Shown here: positions 44,988-55,871 of the stretch, piece by piece
Layout of the letters: every line of letters begins with the position of its first letter
How positions within the stretch are numbered: position 1 is the stretch's first letter
Origin: Vitis vinifera
Taxonomy: Eukaryota; Streptophyta; Magnoliopsida; Vitales; Vitaceae
Length of the DNA stretch: 64,000 nt
Direction of reading: 5' to 3'
NCBI RefSeq assembly: GCF_030704535.1
Contig: NC_081813.1
Coordinates: forward strand, 11,711,501-11,775,500
The notes under the pieces: model-generated
Told to the model about the DNA's origin: nothing
The model's database searches: none
What the model saw: the letters and a program-made list of their open reading frames with translations, nothing else
Program-made: the position numbers and the translations under genes

Positions 44988-46120
44988 GAAGATGTCTCTT
45001 GAAAAGGGTTCAACATAAATTCGAAATTTTCCACTGTGTATGGTAATTGTGGAAAGTCACTCGAAGAGACACTTTCAATATAAACCCAATTTTTTAAAAA
45101 TTATGGAAAGTGTCTCCTCAAGATCCGCCTTTAGTATAATTCCATTTTTTGGTAATTATGGAAGGTGTCTCTTCAAAATTTGAAATTTTCCACCGTGTAT
45201 GGAAATTGTGGAAAGTGTCTTTTGAAGAGACACTTTCAGTATAAACCTAATTTTTCAAAAAATTATGGAATGTGTCTCTTTAAGAGACACCTTTAATATA
45301 ATTCCCTTTTTTGGGAATTGTGGACTATGTCTCTTCAAAATTTGAAATTTTCCATTGTGTATGGAAATTGTGGAAAGGTGTCTCTTGAATAGACACTTTC
45401 AGTATAAACCCAAGTTTATTTTTTTTTAAATTATGAAAGGTGTTTGAGTATAATTCCATTTTTTTGGGAATTGTGGAAGGTGTCTCTTCAAGAGACACCT
45501 TCAGCATAAATTCGAATTTTTCTATTATTTCAAGAGACACCTTCCACAATTCCTAAAAAACTGAATTATATTAAAGGTGTTTCTTGAAGAGACACTTTCC
45601 ATAATTTTAAAAAAAATTGGGTTTATACTGAAAGTGTCTCTTCACGACACTTTCCACAATTTCCATACAAATAGTGGAAATTTTCAAATTTATACTAAAG
45701 GTGTCTCTTCAAGAGACATCTTTAGTTTTAAAAACATTTGCACAATTTTTAATACATATTAAATTTTATGGAATTGTGGAAAGTGTCTTTTCAAGAGACA
45801 CTTTTAGTATAAATCTAGTTTTCAGGAATTGTAAAAGTTGTCTTTTGAAGAAACACTTTTAGTATATATTGGAATTTATGGAATTGTGGAAAGTGTCTCT
45901 TCAAGTGACACATTTTGTATAAATTAAAATTTGTTGGAATTGTAAAAGTGTCTTTTCAAGAGACACCTTTAATATAAATCAAATTTTTTGGAATTGTAGA
46001 AGGTGTCTCTTGAGAGGTGTCTCTTCAAGAGACACCTTTAGCTTAAATTCAATTCTTTTAAATATGTATCATGATTTTGAACAATTATGGAAGGTGTTTC
46101 TTCAAAAGACCCCTTCCATA
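44988..46120. repeat. Field of palindromic GTGTCTCTTCAAGAGACAC repeats
   Basis: Roughly 15-20 imperfect units built around a perfect or near-perfect palindrome GTGTCTCTTCAAGAGACAC, usually within GGAATTGTGGAAAG…CTTTYAGTATAAAT. The unit period is about 60-75 bp. Flanking words show the units mostly in one direction, with a block at about 45530-45680 in the reverse direction, so the field can form both small hairpins and a larger foldback. This pattern fits subterminal repeats of a CACTA-type DNA transposon, though no CACTA terminus was found. No coding sequence. Confidence 0.8.
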
Positions 46121-46699
46121 TGGCAAAAACTGTCGTAGATCTATCAATATTTTCCCAACTACCATTTTTTAATAATTATTTTTTAAAATTGCTACAAAAG
46201 TTAAAAAAAAGCCCGATGGAGTTAACCCATGTAGTTCTTAAAGAACTGTCTAGGCCAGAATGCCCTCTGAGCGGCGATCGGATAAGATGTTATTAATTAA
46301 ATAATTCCTTAAACATGTTAGTGTTCCTAATTAAATAATAAACTTTTCTTATGGATTTATTTTTCCTTGGTTTTTGTAATATTTTGCATTATTAAGGTTT
46401 TGTTTGGATACTCTTCTCTATTTTTTTTTTCAAAAATAGAAAGTAGCATAATTTCTATATAAAAATTAGAGAATTTTGTGCAAAAAGTACATTCTTTGTG
46501 TCCATTTGAATATATTTCGTGTTTTCTATTTTTAAAAATAAAAAATAGTATTATCTTTTATATAAAATATAAAGACTTTAAAGACTTGCATTAAGATTGT
46601 AATGGTCTTTTAAAATTGATTTAAAAAATTAAGATATTAAAATTTCTCTATTACCTCAAATTTAAAAATTTTTAAAAATAATTTTTAAAGGGATAAGGT

Positions 46700-46866
46700 A
46701 AGTTTTATATGAGAGTTTACGCATTTTTATGTAGAAGTTTCTATTTTGAAAACAAAAACTAGAAAGTGTATCCAAAGGTCTAGGTTGTATGTTTAAAAAT
46801 TTAAAATGTGAGAAATTAAAACTTTTTAATATCTCAGTTTTTTCAAATACTTTTTAAAAATTATTA
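46700..46866 (+). repeat. 167-bp direct repeat, left copy
   Basis: Sequence from AAGTTTTATATGAGAG to AAAAATTATTA recurs at 47616-47782 with few mismatches. The two copies bracket DNA element D3. Confidence 0.85.
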
Positions 46867-47530
46867 GCTTTTTCAATCTTATTTTATTAGAATTAAAAAT
46901 AATTTTAAATACATATAATTAAAATTTAATAATATTTGTAATATTATTTATTCATTTTTATGTAAGTTTATTAACATTTTTAATTTATTAAACAAAATAT
47001 ATGCAATATTTAAATATGAAAAGAAAATGGTAAAAATCGTATTTAAATATTAAACATATTGAAAATGAAAAAAATTGTTTTATGTAATTATATATATATA
47101 TATTTATTTATTTATTTATTTATTTTTAAATATATTTATATTATTTTTTAAAATAACCTATATGGTTTTTCCTTGTTAAATTTCAAATTTCAATGTAATC
47201 ATTGTTGTAGCAGAGTGGATAATATTGTATTGGGAACCTTGAGGTCTATGGTTCAAGCTCTTCTACTTGCAACATAAAAAATTCAGTTTTTTAAATTTAT
47301 TCACGTTGATCCCACATTGGAAGTGAGAGGAAGCATAAATAGATTTATAAACCTCTTCCCATCCCTTGCAGGTTTATTGGCTGTTGGGTCGGGCCACAGG
47401 GCTCATTGCATAATTTCTTGGGCCATTTTGCCAAGAGGACTCCATCATAGGAGTAGAGACTAGGCCAAGGGAAATGTGGGCTGTTTTGCCAAAAAGAAAA
47501 AGAGGTGGTGGAGTTCACCCGGCTCCACAT
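46867..47530 (-). mobile_element. Non-autonomous DNA transposon D3 (truncated)
   Basis: Inverted relative of D2: it shares the AT-rich arm, the tRNA-like segment, the GTGAGAGGAAGCATAAATAG block and the CTCATTGCA…GCCAAAAAGAAAAAG block. The GGTTCGACC end present in D1 and D2 is missing here. It lies between the two 167-bp direct repeats. Confidence 0.6.
47201..47272 (+). other. tRNA-like pol III promoter segment in D3
   Basis: A-box-like TAGCAGAGTGG (47208-47218) and B-box-like GGTTCAAGCTC (47250-47260) at tRNA spacing, conserved with D2. The cloverleaf is poor, so no tRNA gene is called. Confidence 0.4.
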
Positions 47531-47615
47531 CACTAGTCCAACCGTCGGTTTAATGGCCATAGAGCTCATTGCATAAGAAAAAGAGGTGGTTGTTTTGCCA
47601 TAGGGCTCATTGCAT

Positions 47616-47782
47616 AAGTTTTATATGAGAGTTTTTGCATTTTTATGTAGAAGTTTCAATTTTGAAAACAAAAACTAGAAAGTGCATCCAAAGGTTTAGG
47701 TTGTATGTTTAAAAATTTAAAATTTGAGAAATTAAAATTTTTTAATATCTCAGTTCTTTCAAATAGTTTGTAAAAATTATTA
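47616..47782 (+). repeat. 167-bp direct repeat, right copy
   Basis: Second copy of 46700-46866. It begins right after a duplicated CATAGGGCTCATTGCAT word belonging to the D3 side. Confidence 0.85.
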
Positions 47783-48248
47783 TACATTTATTTTTCCCTC
47801 TAATTTCAAACTTGAGATAGCAAAAGTGGAGTGAAATGGAAAGCCAAAAAACCAAAAGCATAACTGAGACTTAAATTGAGTGTAATATTTTTTTTTTTGT
47901 TATCAACTTGATAATTTTGCAAAGCATAGATTTAATTGATACCAAAGCATAGGATCATATTTTATTTTCTCATCGTAATTGGATTTGGAACTTCAAGTAA
48001 ACATGTCAAAAAAATAAAAATAAATTTCTAGAGAGAAGTATAAGGCAAAACTAGAGATTACCCTTGTACCAAGATTAAGCATGGCAAAAACTTGAAACTA
48101 TAATCTCAATCAATTCCATAAATATTAATCAGCCAAAAAAAAAAAAAAAAGTCCTGAAAAAATGGAATTTAAATCCACAACGAACACCCAGACATTTGCA
48201 ATTATATTTGGTTGATTTTAATTGGAATCATACCTAAGCCCCTTGTTC
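47783..48248. other. 3' flank of the NBS-LRR gene
   Basis: AT-rich sequence presumably containing the 3' UTR of the minus-strand resistance gene. No other gene is seen. Confidence 0.4.
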
Positions 48249-50942
48249 TTATATTGCTTTGAAACTGGGAAGGAAAGTTGTTAGAGTAGCTTCATCCTCC
48301 CATTCTAACTCATTCCACCACTCTTGCTTTCCTACCATCACAACTCTACCTTGATTGGCACTGTTGGAGTTGAGTGGCAGCTTCTTCAGCTTTGGACATC
48401 CGATTACTTCAATTCTGTCAAGGTAAAGAAAGGGCAAGGGATTCCGGTACACATTCTTCAGTTGGGGTAAACCATTTAACTCCAGTTGTATGAGTTTTGT
48501 GAATGGGCTCAGATTTCCTCCATCCTCTGCACCTTTACCTATCACTTCTTCCATTTCATCACATTGTCCTATTTTAAGATATAGGAGGTTTGGGGCAAAA
48601 ATAAGCCATGTCAAATTCTTCAACATCTGGCATCTATTGATGGCCACTTCGCGAAGGCCATGGAAGCATTTGACCTTCGGGTTGAGACTGCTATAGCCCA
48701 TTGTTTCCTTTCCTTTCCCTGCCCAATCAAACTTAATCTCTCTCAAACTATCCAAATCTTTCATTGTAAGCGCATAGAGATGCTTCATATTTTCGAGAGA
48801 TGATAGGTTGAGTGAGCTTGAACCCTTGAACATCTCGAGGCAGATTCCTACAGTGCAACTCGGTAACTTTCTGGAACTTAAAAATCTCTTAAGCACAGAG
48901 GCACTTGCTATGGTGACAGTTAAATGCGTCAAGTATTTCAAACTCTCCAATTCCTCTACCAAGGACTCCTTACCATATGATTCAACGCCTCCTTCAGCTA
49001 CTTGATCATAAAGTCCACAATTGTACATGCCAACCGCTTGCAACATTAAAAGACTTGATATTAGTCCTCGTGGAATTGAAGAGACTTTAGATGTACACAA
49101 TATCAAAATCTTCAATTGTACGAGATTCTTCATCTCAATTGGCAACTTCTTTATCTCTGTACCAGATAAATCAAGATATTGCAATGAAACCAAATTAGAA
49201 ATATCTGATGGTAACTCAACTATTTTGGTGTTTGATAAGCTCAACACTCTTAGATTGGGCATAAATTGGAAAAAACCATTGCTTATCATCTGCAAATCAC
49301 TATTCAAATCTAGACGAAGTGTCGAGAGATTGGGACATGTGGGTGATCCTGTTAACTTCTCAATTTGGTTGTCCATCAGTGAAATCCTTTCCGTCGCCTT
49401 CCATTTGACAAAGTCAGGTGCTTGGGTCAAACCGGCACTTGTTTGTACCAAAAACTTGCCCTTCATCTCCCCCATTTCACTGGTTATCCACAAGGCCATA
49501 TCACGTACAACATCATGAAATTTTACAAATCTAGTATTTGAAGATTCCTCAAGTAGACATGCATGAACGAGAGTACTGATAATATTGAATCCCTGATTTT
49601 TGGCTCCATCCGTGTCATCAAATTCATCTAAAAATCCCTCACAAATCCATTGATATATCAAAAGTTCCTTAATTATGAAAAAATCTTCTGGGAATAAAGA
49701 ACAATATAAGAAGCAAGATTGAACTATTTTGGAGGGCAAACTATCATAGCTGTATTTCAAAAGTGGGTACACTCGGAGCCCCATACCTGGAAAATTTGAA
49801 GCACACGTTTGTAGTACTCTAATTGCATGCTTCCAATCTTGGGGTGTCACTTTAGAAGCCATGGCTCGCCCTACGGTAATTATCGCCAGTGGCAAACCGC
49901 AACACTCTTTTGCAACCATTTCAGCCAGCTCAGATATTTCTGGATCAGAATTAAGGGCATCCTTTCCCACATATTTTTTAAACAAATCCCACGAATCCTT
50001 CCATGCCAAAGATTTCACTTGGATCTTCTTGTGAGCTCCCATTTGCCCGCACAAGTCCTGAGATCGAGTGGTGAATATCAGCTTGGACTTATTTTGTTGG
50101 TCAGGAGGTGGATTTCCCACTTCTAACAGATCCATTTGCTCCCACATGTCATCCAACAACATCGCAAACCTCTTTTTGCTCAAGGCTCTCCAGATGTTGT
50201 TGGCTTTCTCATGGCGGCTTTTGCTTTTCCATTTATCATCACAGAATCCCACCTTCTCCCAAATCTCGTTTTGAACCCGCTCTAGATTTGGAGTTTTTGA
50301 AACCACTACCCAAATTACGACATCAAAATTGTGGGATGTTCTAAGGAAATGATTGTTGATTTGTGCCAAGAGGGTGGTCTTCCCAACGCCCCCCAACCCA
50401 TATAAGCCGATCATCCCTACATGTTCTTCTTCGAGACTCCTCCAAACTTTGTCAAATGTTGATTCCAAGCCCACAGTGGGACGGCCGGGTATTTCCTCCA
50501 CAGGAGCTGGAGGTACAATATCAGCCACCACCTCAAAATTACGTCCTTCGCTCATTAGAGTAGCCGTATCTTGTAGCTTCCTGGCCACTTTTTTTCCCAA
50601 TGTGTAGCTGGAGATGCAATGCTTGGGATGGCAACAACCACGTAATCGTTTCTCCTCAATGGTCTCCGCACCATCTCCAATCAGTTGACCGACTTCAGTT
50701 TCCATGGCTTCCACCCTGGAAAGCCAGCCTTGTACTTGATCCAGACGCTTCATCTGTTGTCTCTCAGCCACATCCACCTTCCTATTCACATCGTTCTTCA
50801 GCTCCCTTAATTTTTGAAGCTCTGTTCTCAAAGTAACCCGATTTTCTGCAAGCTTAAATATGTAATTTGCTCGAGCAACAGTGCAATCACAACAACCAGC
50901 GATGTCGTTGGTAGAGATTGAGACTGAGAACACATTTCCCAT
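48249..50942 (-). CDS. CC-NBS-LRR disease-resistance protein, RPS5-type, intact
   Basis: Single-exon gene for 897 residues; the family senses pathogen effectors and triggers defence. N terminus MGNVFSVSIS has a myristoylation-type Gly2. Coiled-coil about 25-130. NB-ARC: P-loop GLGGVGKTT 182-190, RNBS-A VVIWVVVSKT, kinase-2 MLLDDMWE 261-268, RNBS-B SKLIFTTRSQD 286-296, GLPL 349-352, RNBS-D CFLYCSLFPED 410-420. The MHD motif reads FHD (475-477) instead of MHD. LRRs run from about 515 to 850. All core residues, including the Walker A lysine and kinase-2 aspartates, are present and the frame is unbroken. The ATG is preferred because it gives the MGNVFS start aligned with the pseudogene's GNVCSISIS. 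Related to the decayed copy at 28268-30964, 18 kb away on the other strand. No intron is needed. Confidence 0.93.
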   Translation of the reverse strand: MGNVFSVSISTNDIAGCCDCTVARANYIFKLAENRVTLRTELQKLRELKNDVNRKVDVAERQQMKRLDQVQGWLSRVEAMETEVGQLIGDGAETIEEKRLRGCCHPKHCISSYTLGKKVARKLQDTATLMSEGRNFEVVADIVPPAPVEEIPGRPTVGLESTFDKVWRSLEEEHVGMIGLYGLGGVGKTTLLAQINNHFLRTSHNFDVVIWVVVSKTPNLERVQNEIWEKVGFCDDKWKSKSRHEKANNIWRALSKKRFAMLLDDMWEQMDLLEVGNPPPDQQNKSKLIFTTRSQDLCGQMGAHKKIQVKSLAWKDSWDLFKKYVGKDALNSDPEISELAEMVAKECCGLPLAIITVGRAMASKVTPQDWKHAIRVLQTCASNFPGMGLRVYPLLKYSYDSLPSKIVQSCFLYCSLFPEDFFIIKELLIYQWICEGFLDEFDDTDGAKNQGFNIISTLVHACLLEESSNTRFVKFHDVVRDMALWITSEMGEMKGKFLVQTSAGLTQAPDFVKWKATERISLMDNQIEKLTGSPTCPNLSTLRLDLNSDLQMISNGFFQFMPNLRVLSLSNTKIVELPSDISNLVSLQYLDLSGTEIKKLPIEMKNLVQLKILILCTSKVSSIPRGLISSLLMLQAVGMYNCGLYDQVAEGGVESYGKESLVEELESLKYLTHLTVTIASASVLKRFLSSRKLPSCTVGICLEMFKGSSSLNLSSLENMKHLYALTMKDLDSLREIKFDWAGKGKETMGYSSLNPKVKCFHGLREVAINRCQMLKNLTWLIFAPNLLYLKIGQCDEMEEVIGKGAEDGGNLSPFTKLIQLELNGLPQLKNVYRNPLPFLYLDRIEVIGCPKLKKLPLNSNSANQGRVVMVGKQEWWNELEWEDEATLTTFLPSFKAI

Positions 50943-51764
50943 TGATGTATGAAAAACTCCAAGGAGAAGGTAAGAAAGAGGAATGACAAATTCGAAGCAG
51001 AAAAGGAATGCCTTTTATTTGCAGATATTGGGAAAGTGATGAGGAGAAACAAAGGAAAAAGGTGATGGGCACCAAGTCGAGGGTGATGGGGCACACATGG
51101 GCCCCTTGGCAAAGCTAAGTTCTCTGCGGTTTTCTTTCCTTTTTTTTTTTTAATTTTTTAATTTTTTGAAAAAAAAATTATTAAAGTGAATCAGTCAATG
51201 GTATATCACTGTGAGTTTTGAAATTTTAAAATTAAAATATAAGAACTAAAATAAGACAAAGTTGTTGAGAAGTTGAGTGTTCGATGCGGACTAGAGGTAC
51301 TCTTGCAAAGGCTTCAATAATAATTTAAGAAGGTGGCTTGTGACCATGATCTCCTTGGCCCACGGCCCCACGCCTAGAGGAAAACGCCATCCCAAGTTCC
51401 CAACGGCCGCGTGCACACACATGAATTCATACATGCATATGGGGATTAGGGTGGGAGTGAGCAGCCTGGTTTGCAGCGGAATTCAAACTCATCACGAGTC
51501 TTTTGACAGTGACCATAATGATTTCTTTGAAAGCTGCTATCTCCATAATCACCTAAAACCCTGAAAAAAAAATTTGATAACATGGTGAAATTGAAAATTA
51601 CTTGACAAATCATTTGATTATTAATAGAATATATTGGGTGTCTTTGTTGTTCTAAGCTCGTTGATGTGGTATTATAATGCTTACTAATGTGGTATAATAA
51701 TTTATCAATATTTTGGATCTTATTGAGAATTAATTAATTAAAAATAAATAAAATGATAATTAAG
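50943..51764. other. Upstream region of the NBS-LRR gene
   Basis: Presumed promoter and 5' UTR of the minus-strand gene. No certain TATA box was picked. The rest is AT-rich with no gene. Confidence 0.4.
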
Positions 51765-51909
51765 TGTAGACCCCAAAATTTGTCCTAATTTTTATTTTTA
51801 TATTAATTTTGAACCCAATTTTATCTTCGGACTTTCAATCCCGATTACATGTGATATTTTTTGCATTCTTATTTTTTATTATTTTGTAAATTGTTTTATT
51901 TTTATTTCT

Positions 51910-51951
<42 letters not shown>

Positions 51952-52184
51952 ATATTATATTATATATTTTTTATTATTTCCTCTCTCCTCTCTCTTCTCT
52001 TCCTCCACCTACCCTCACCTACCCCTCATGCTCTCCCACGTCCAAAAGCTTCCACTCTCCGCTCTCCATGATGGCTCTTTTTCCTTTTTTATTTATTTAT
52101 TTTTTTCTCTCCCTCCAATAGCTTTTTTGGCCAGCTCCCCCCAAATTTCCCCCCCAATTTGATTTTCCTCCCACTTTTCCCTTC
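51765..52184 (+). mobile_element. 5'-end fragment of a gypsy-type LTR
   Basis: Starts TGTAGACCCCAAAATTTGTCC, the superfamily start also seen in C1 and C2, then a (TTA)n run (51917-51949) and a CT-rich part with AGCTCCCCCCAAATTTCC. It is broken off exactly where the tandem array begins. No 3' end in the window. Confidence 0.6.
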
Positions 52185-53052
52185 TAAGAGAAAAGTATAA
52201 ATGAAAGGGTAATATAAATTTAAAATAAAAAATAAAAATTAAACTAAAAAATAAATACAAAAAAATAAAAATATTTGGATGAAAAATCCCAAAATTTTTA
52301 TCTGTACTTATAATAAGAATAAAAAGATTCAATATCTTTAAAAATGAAAAAAAGAAAAAGAAAAACATTATTGTTTTTTATTTGACATAAAATAGAAATA
52401 TAGATTGGAAGAAAAAGAAAAAAACAAGTTTGAAATGAGTAATACTTAATAGGGAATAGAAAAGAGAAAAAAAAAAACAAAAAATTGAAATTCACACTCA
52501 CTATGTGCCTATGTAAAGGTTAAGGGTATTTTAGGGATTAATGAAAGATAATATCCTTCTTCTCAATTTTCAGACTTTCTTTGAGTGTTGGGCTTAATTA
52601 TGCAAGATATATGGACCAGATCTTAATTTTGTAGCCCAATTGGGCCCAAAACATAATTCACCCAAAAGGAAAGGCGACTTTGTAAAAAACAATGCATGCA
52701 AGTTGGATTCTAGAAATTTAAACGTAAGACTTGGTTATAAACTATTGCAAGTCATCCTCCAAAAACAAATATGATGATTTCTATTGGTTGTTGTGAATTG
52801 ATTTTATTTTCATTGAGGGTGGCCTTGGTCATGTTTGATCCGTTCTTCTCCAAAACTCCTTGATTGACATAAAACCTTAGGAATCGATTCTTTAATCTCT
52901 TCAATTAATTTAATAAAAAAATAGATAAAACTTCATAACCAGTCAATGTATGTTGCTAAGTTTTTATATCATTGGTGTTCTTTCATGTTGAATTCTTTGG
53001 TTGACCATACCTTAGAGTGTATTATTTTAAGGGGATAGGATTCAACACCATG

Positions 53053-53064
53053 CTATATATATAA
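53053..53064 (+). promoter_or_regulatory. TATA-like word in array unit 1 (also 54046, 55030; altered 56741)
   Basis: CTATATATATAAG occurs at the same place in units 1, 2 and 3. It is altered in unit 5 and deleted in unit 4. Plausible core promoter sequence, but no transcript is known from the window. Confidence 0.3.
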
Positions 53065-55147
53065 GTATCAAGTGGCTGTCGATCGTCATATTTTCTGTTG
53101 ATTCTAAGACCAACAATTAATTAGATAAGGATTAACGGTTAATGTAGAAAATATAAAAAATAATTAAAAAAAAAAAGAGAAAAGCATAAATGAAAGGGTA
53201 ATATAAATTTAAAATAAAAAATGAAAATTAAACTAAAAAATAAATACAAAAAGATAAAAAATACTTGGATGAAAAATCCCAAAATTGTTATCCTTACTTA
53301 TAATAAGAGTAAAAAGATTCAGTATCTTTAAAAATGAAAAAAAGAAAAAGAAAAACATTATTGCTTTTTATTTTACATAAAATAAAAATATAGATTGGAA
53401 GAAAAAGAAAAAAAAAAGTTAGAAATGAGTAATACTTAATAGGGAATAGAAAAGAGAAAAAAAAAACACAAAAAATTTGAAATTCACACTCACTATGTGC
53501 CTATGTAAAGGTTAAGGTTATTTTAGGGATTAATGAAGGATAATATCCTTCTTCTCAATTTTCAGACTTTCTTTGGGTGTTGGGTTTAATTATGTAAGAT
53601 ATATGGACCAAATCTTAATTTTTTAGCCCAGCTGGGCCCAAAACATAATTCTCCCAAAACGAAAGGCGACTTCGTAAAAAACAATGCATGCAAGTTGGAT
53701 TCTAGAAATTTAAACATAAGACTTGGTTATAAACTATTGCAAGTCATCCTCCAAAAAAAAAATGTTGATTTCTATTGGTTGCTGTGAATTGATTTTATTT
53801 TCATTGAGGGTGGCCTTTGTCATGTTTGATCGGTTCTTCTCCAAAACTCCTTGATTAACATAAAACCTTAGCAGTCAACTCTTTAATCTCTTCAATTACT
53901 TTAATAAAAAAAAATAGAAAAAACTTCATAACCATTCAATGTATGTTGCTAAGTTTTTATATCATTGGTGTTCTTTCATGTTCAATTCTTTGGTTGACCA
54001 TACCTTAGAGTGCATTTTTTTTAAGGGGATAGGATTCAACACCATGCTATATATATAAGGATCAAGTGGCTGCCGATCGTCATATTTTCTGTTGATTCCA
54101 AGACCAACAATTAATTAGATAAGGATTAATGGTTAATGTAGAAAATATAAAAAATAATTAAAAATAAGAGAAAAGTATAAATGAAAGGGTAATGTAAATT
54201 TAAAATAAAAAATGAAAATTAAACTAAATAATAAATACAAAAAGATAAAAAATATTTAGATGAAAATCCAAAAATTTTTATCCTTACTTATAATAAGAGT
54301 AAAAAGATTCAGTATCTTTAAAAATGAAAAAAAGAAAAATAAAAACATTATTCCTTTTTATTTGACATAAAATAAAAATATAGATTGGAAGAAAAAGAAA
54401 AAAAAAAGTTAGAAATGAGTAATACTTAATAGGGAATAGAAAAGAGAAAAAAAAAACACAAAAAAATTCACACTCACTATGTGCGTATGTAAAGGTTAAG
54501 GGTATTTTAGGGATTAATGAAGGATAATATCATTCTTCTCAATTTTAAGACTTTCTTTGGGTGTTGGGTTTAATTATGAAAGATATATGGACCAAATCTT
54601 AATTTTTTAGCCGAGCTGGGCCCAAAACATAATTCTCCCAAAAGGAAAGGCGACTTTGTAAAAAACAATGCATGCAAGTTGGATTCTAGAAATTTAAACG
54701 TAAGACTTGGTTATAAACTATTGCAAGTCATCCTCCAAAAACAAATATGCTGATTTCTATTGGTTGTCGTGAATTGATTTTATTTTCATTGAGGGTGGCC
54801 TTCGTCATGTTTGATCGGTTCTTCTCCAAAACTACTTGACTGACATAAAACCTTAGCAGTTGATTCTTTAATCTCTTCAATTAATTTAATAAAAAAAAAA
54901 GATAAAACTTCATAACCATTCAATGTATGTTGCTAAGTTTTTATATCATTGGTGTTCTTTCATGTTGAATTCTTTGGTTGACCATACCTTAGAGTGTATT
55001 ATTTTAAGGGGATAGGATTCAACACCATGCTATATATATAAGGATCAAGTGGCTGTCGATCGTCATATTTTCTGTTGATTCCAAGACCAACAATTAATTA
55101 GATAAGGATTAACGGTTAATGTAGAAAATATAAAAAATAATTAAAAA

Positions 55148-55871
55148 TAAGAGAAAAGTATAAATGAAAGGGTCATATAAATTTAAAATAAAAAATGAAA
55201 ATTAAACTAAAAAGTAAATACAAAAAGATAAAAAATATTTGGATGAAAAATCCCAAAATTTTTATCCCTACTTATAATAAAAGTAAAAAGATTCGGTATC
55301 TTTAAAAATGAAAAAAAGAAAAAGAAAAACATTATTGCTTTTTATTTGACATAAAATAAAAATATAGATTGGAAGAAAAAGAAAAAAAGAAGTAGAAATG
55401 AGTAATACTTAATAGGGAATAGAAAAGAGAAAAAAGAAACACAAAAAATTTGAAATTCACACTCACTATGTGCCTATGTAAAGGTTAAGGGTATTTTAGG
55501 GATTAATGAAGGATAATATCCTTCTTCTCAATTTTCAGACTTTCTTTGGGTGTTGGGTTTAATTATGTAAGATATATGGACCAAATTTTAATTTTTTAGC
55601 CTAACTGGGCCCAAAACATAATTCTCCCAAAAGGAAAGGCGACTTCGTAAAACACAATGCATGCAAGTTGGATTCTAGAAATTTAAACATAAGACTTGGT
55701 TATAAACTATTGCAAGTCATCCTCCAAAAACAAATATGCTGATTTCTATTGGTTGTTGTGAATAAGGATCAAGTGGCTACCGGTTATGATATTTTCTGTT
55801 GATTCCAAGACAAACAATTAATTAGATAAGGATTAATGGTTAATGTAGAAAATATAAAAAATAATTAAAAA
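55148..55871. repeat. Array unit 4 with internal deletion
   Basis: Matches the other units up to TTGGTTGTTGTGAAT (about 55764) and resumes at AAGGATCAAGTGGCT. About 260 bp, including the TATA-like word, are absent. Confidence 0.85.

Noticed and set aside
47201..47272. Functional tRNA gene
   Set aside because: A and B boxes are present, but the acceptor and T stems do not pair, so only a tRNA-like promoter is called.
51861..52501. Phe/Leu/Tyr-rich open frames near the tandem array
   Set aside because: Products of T-rich or A-rich simple sequence, repeated with each array unit and not conserved as protein.
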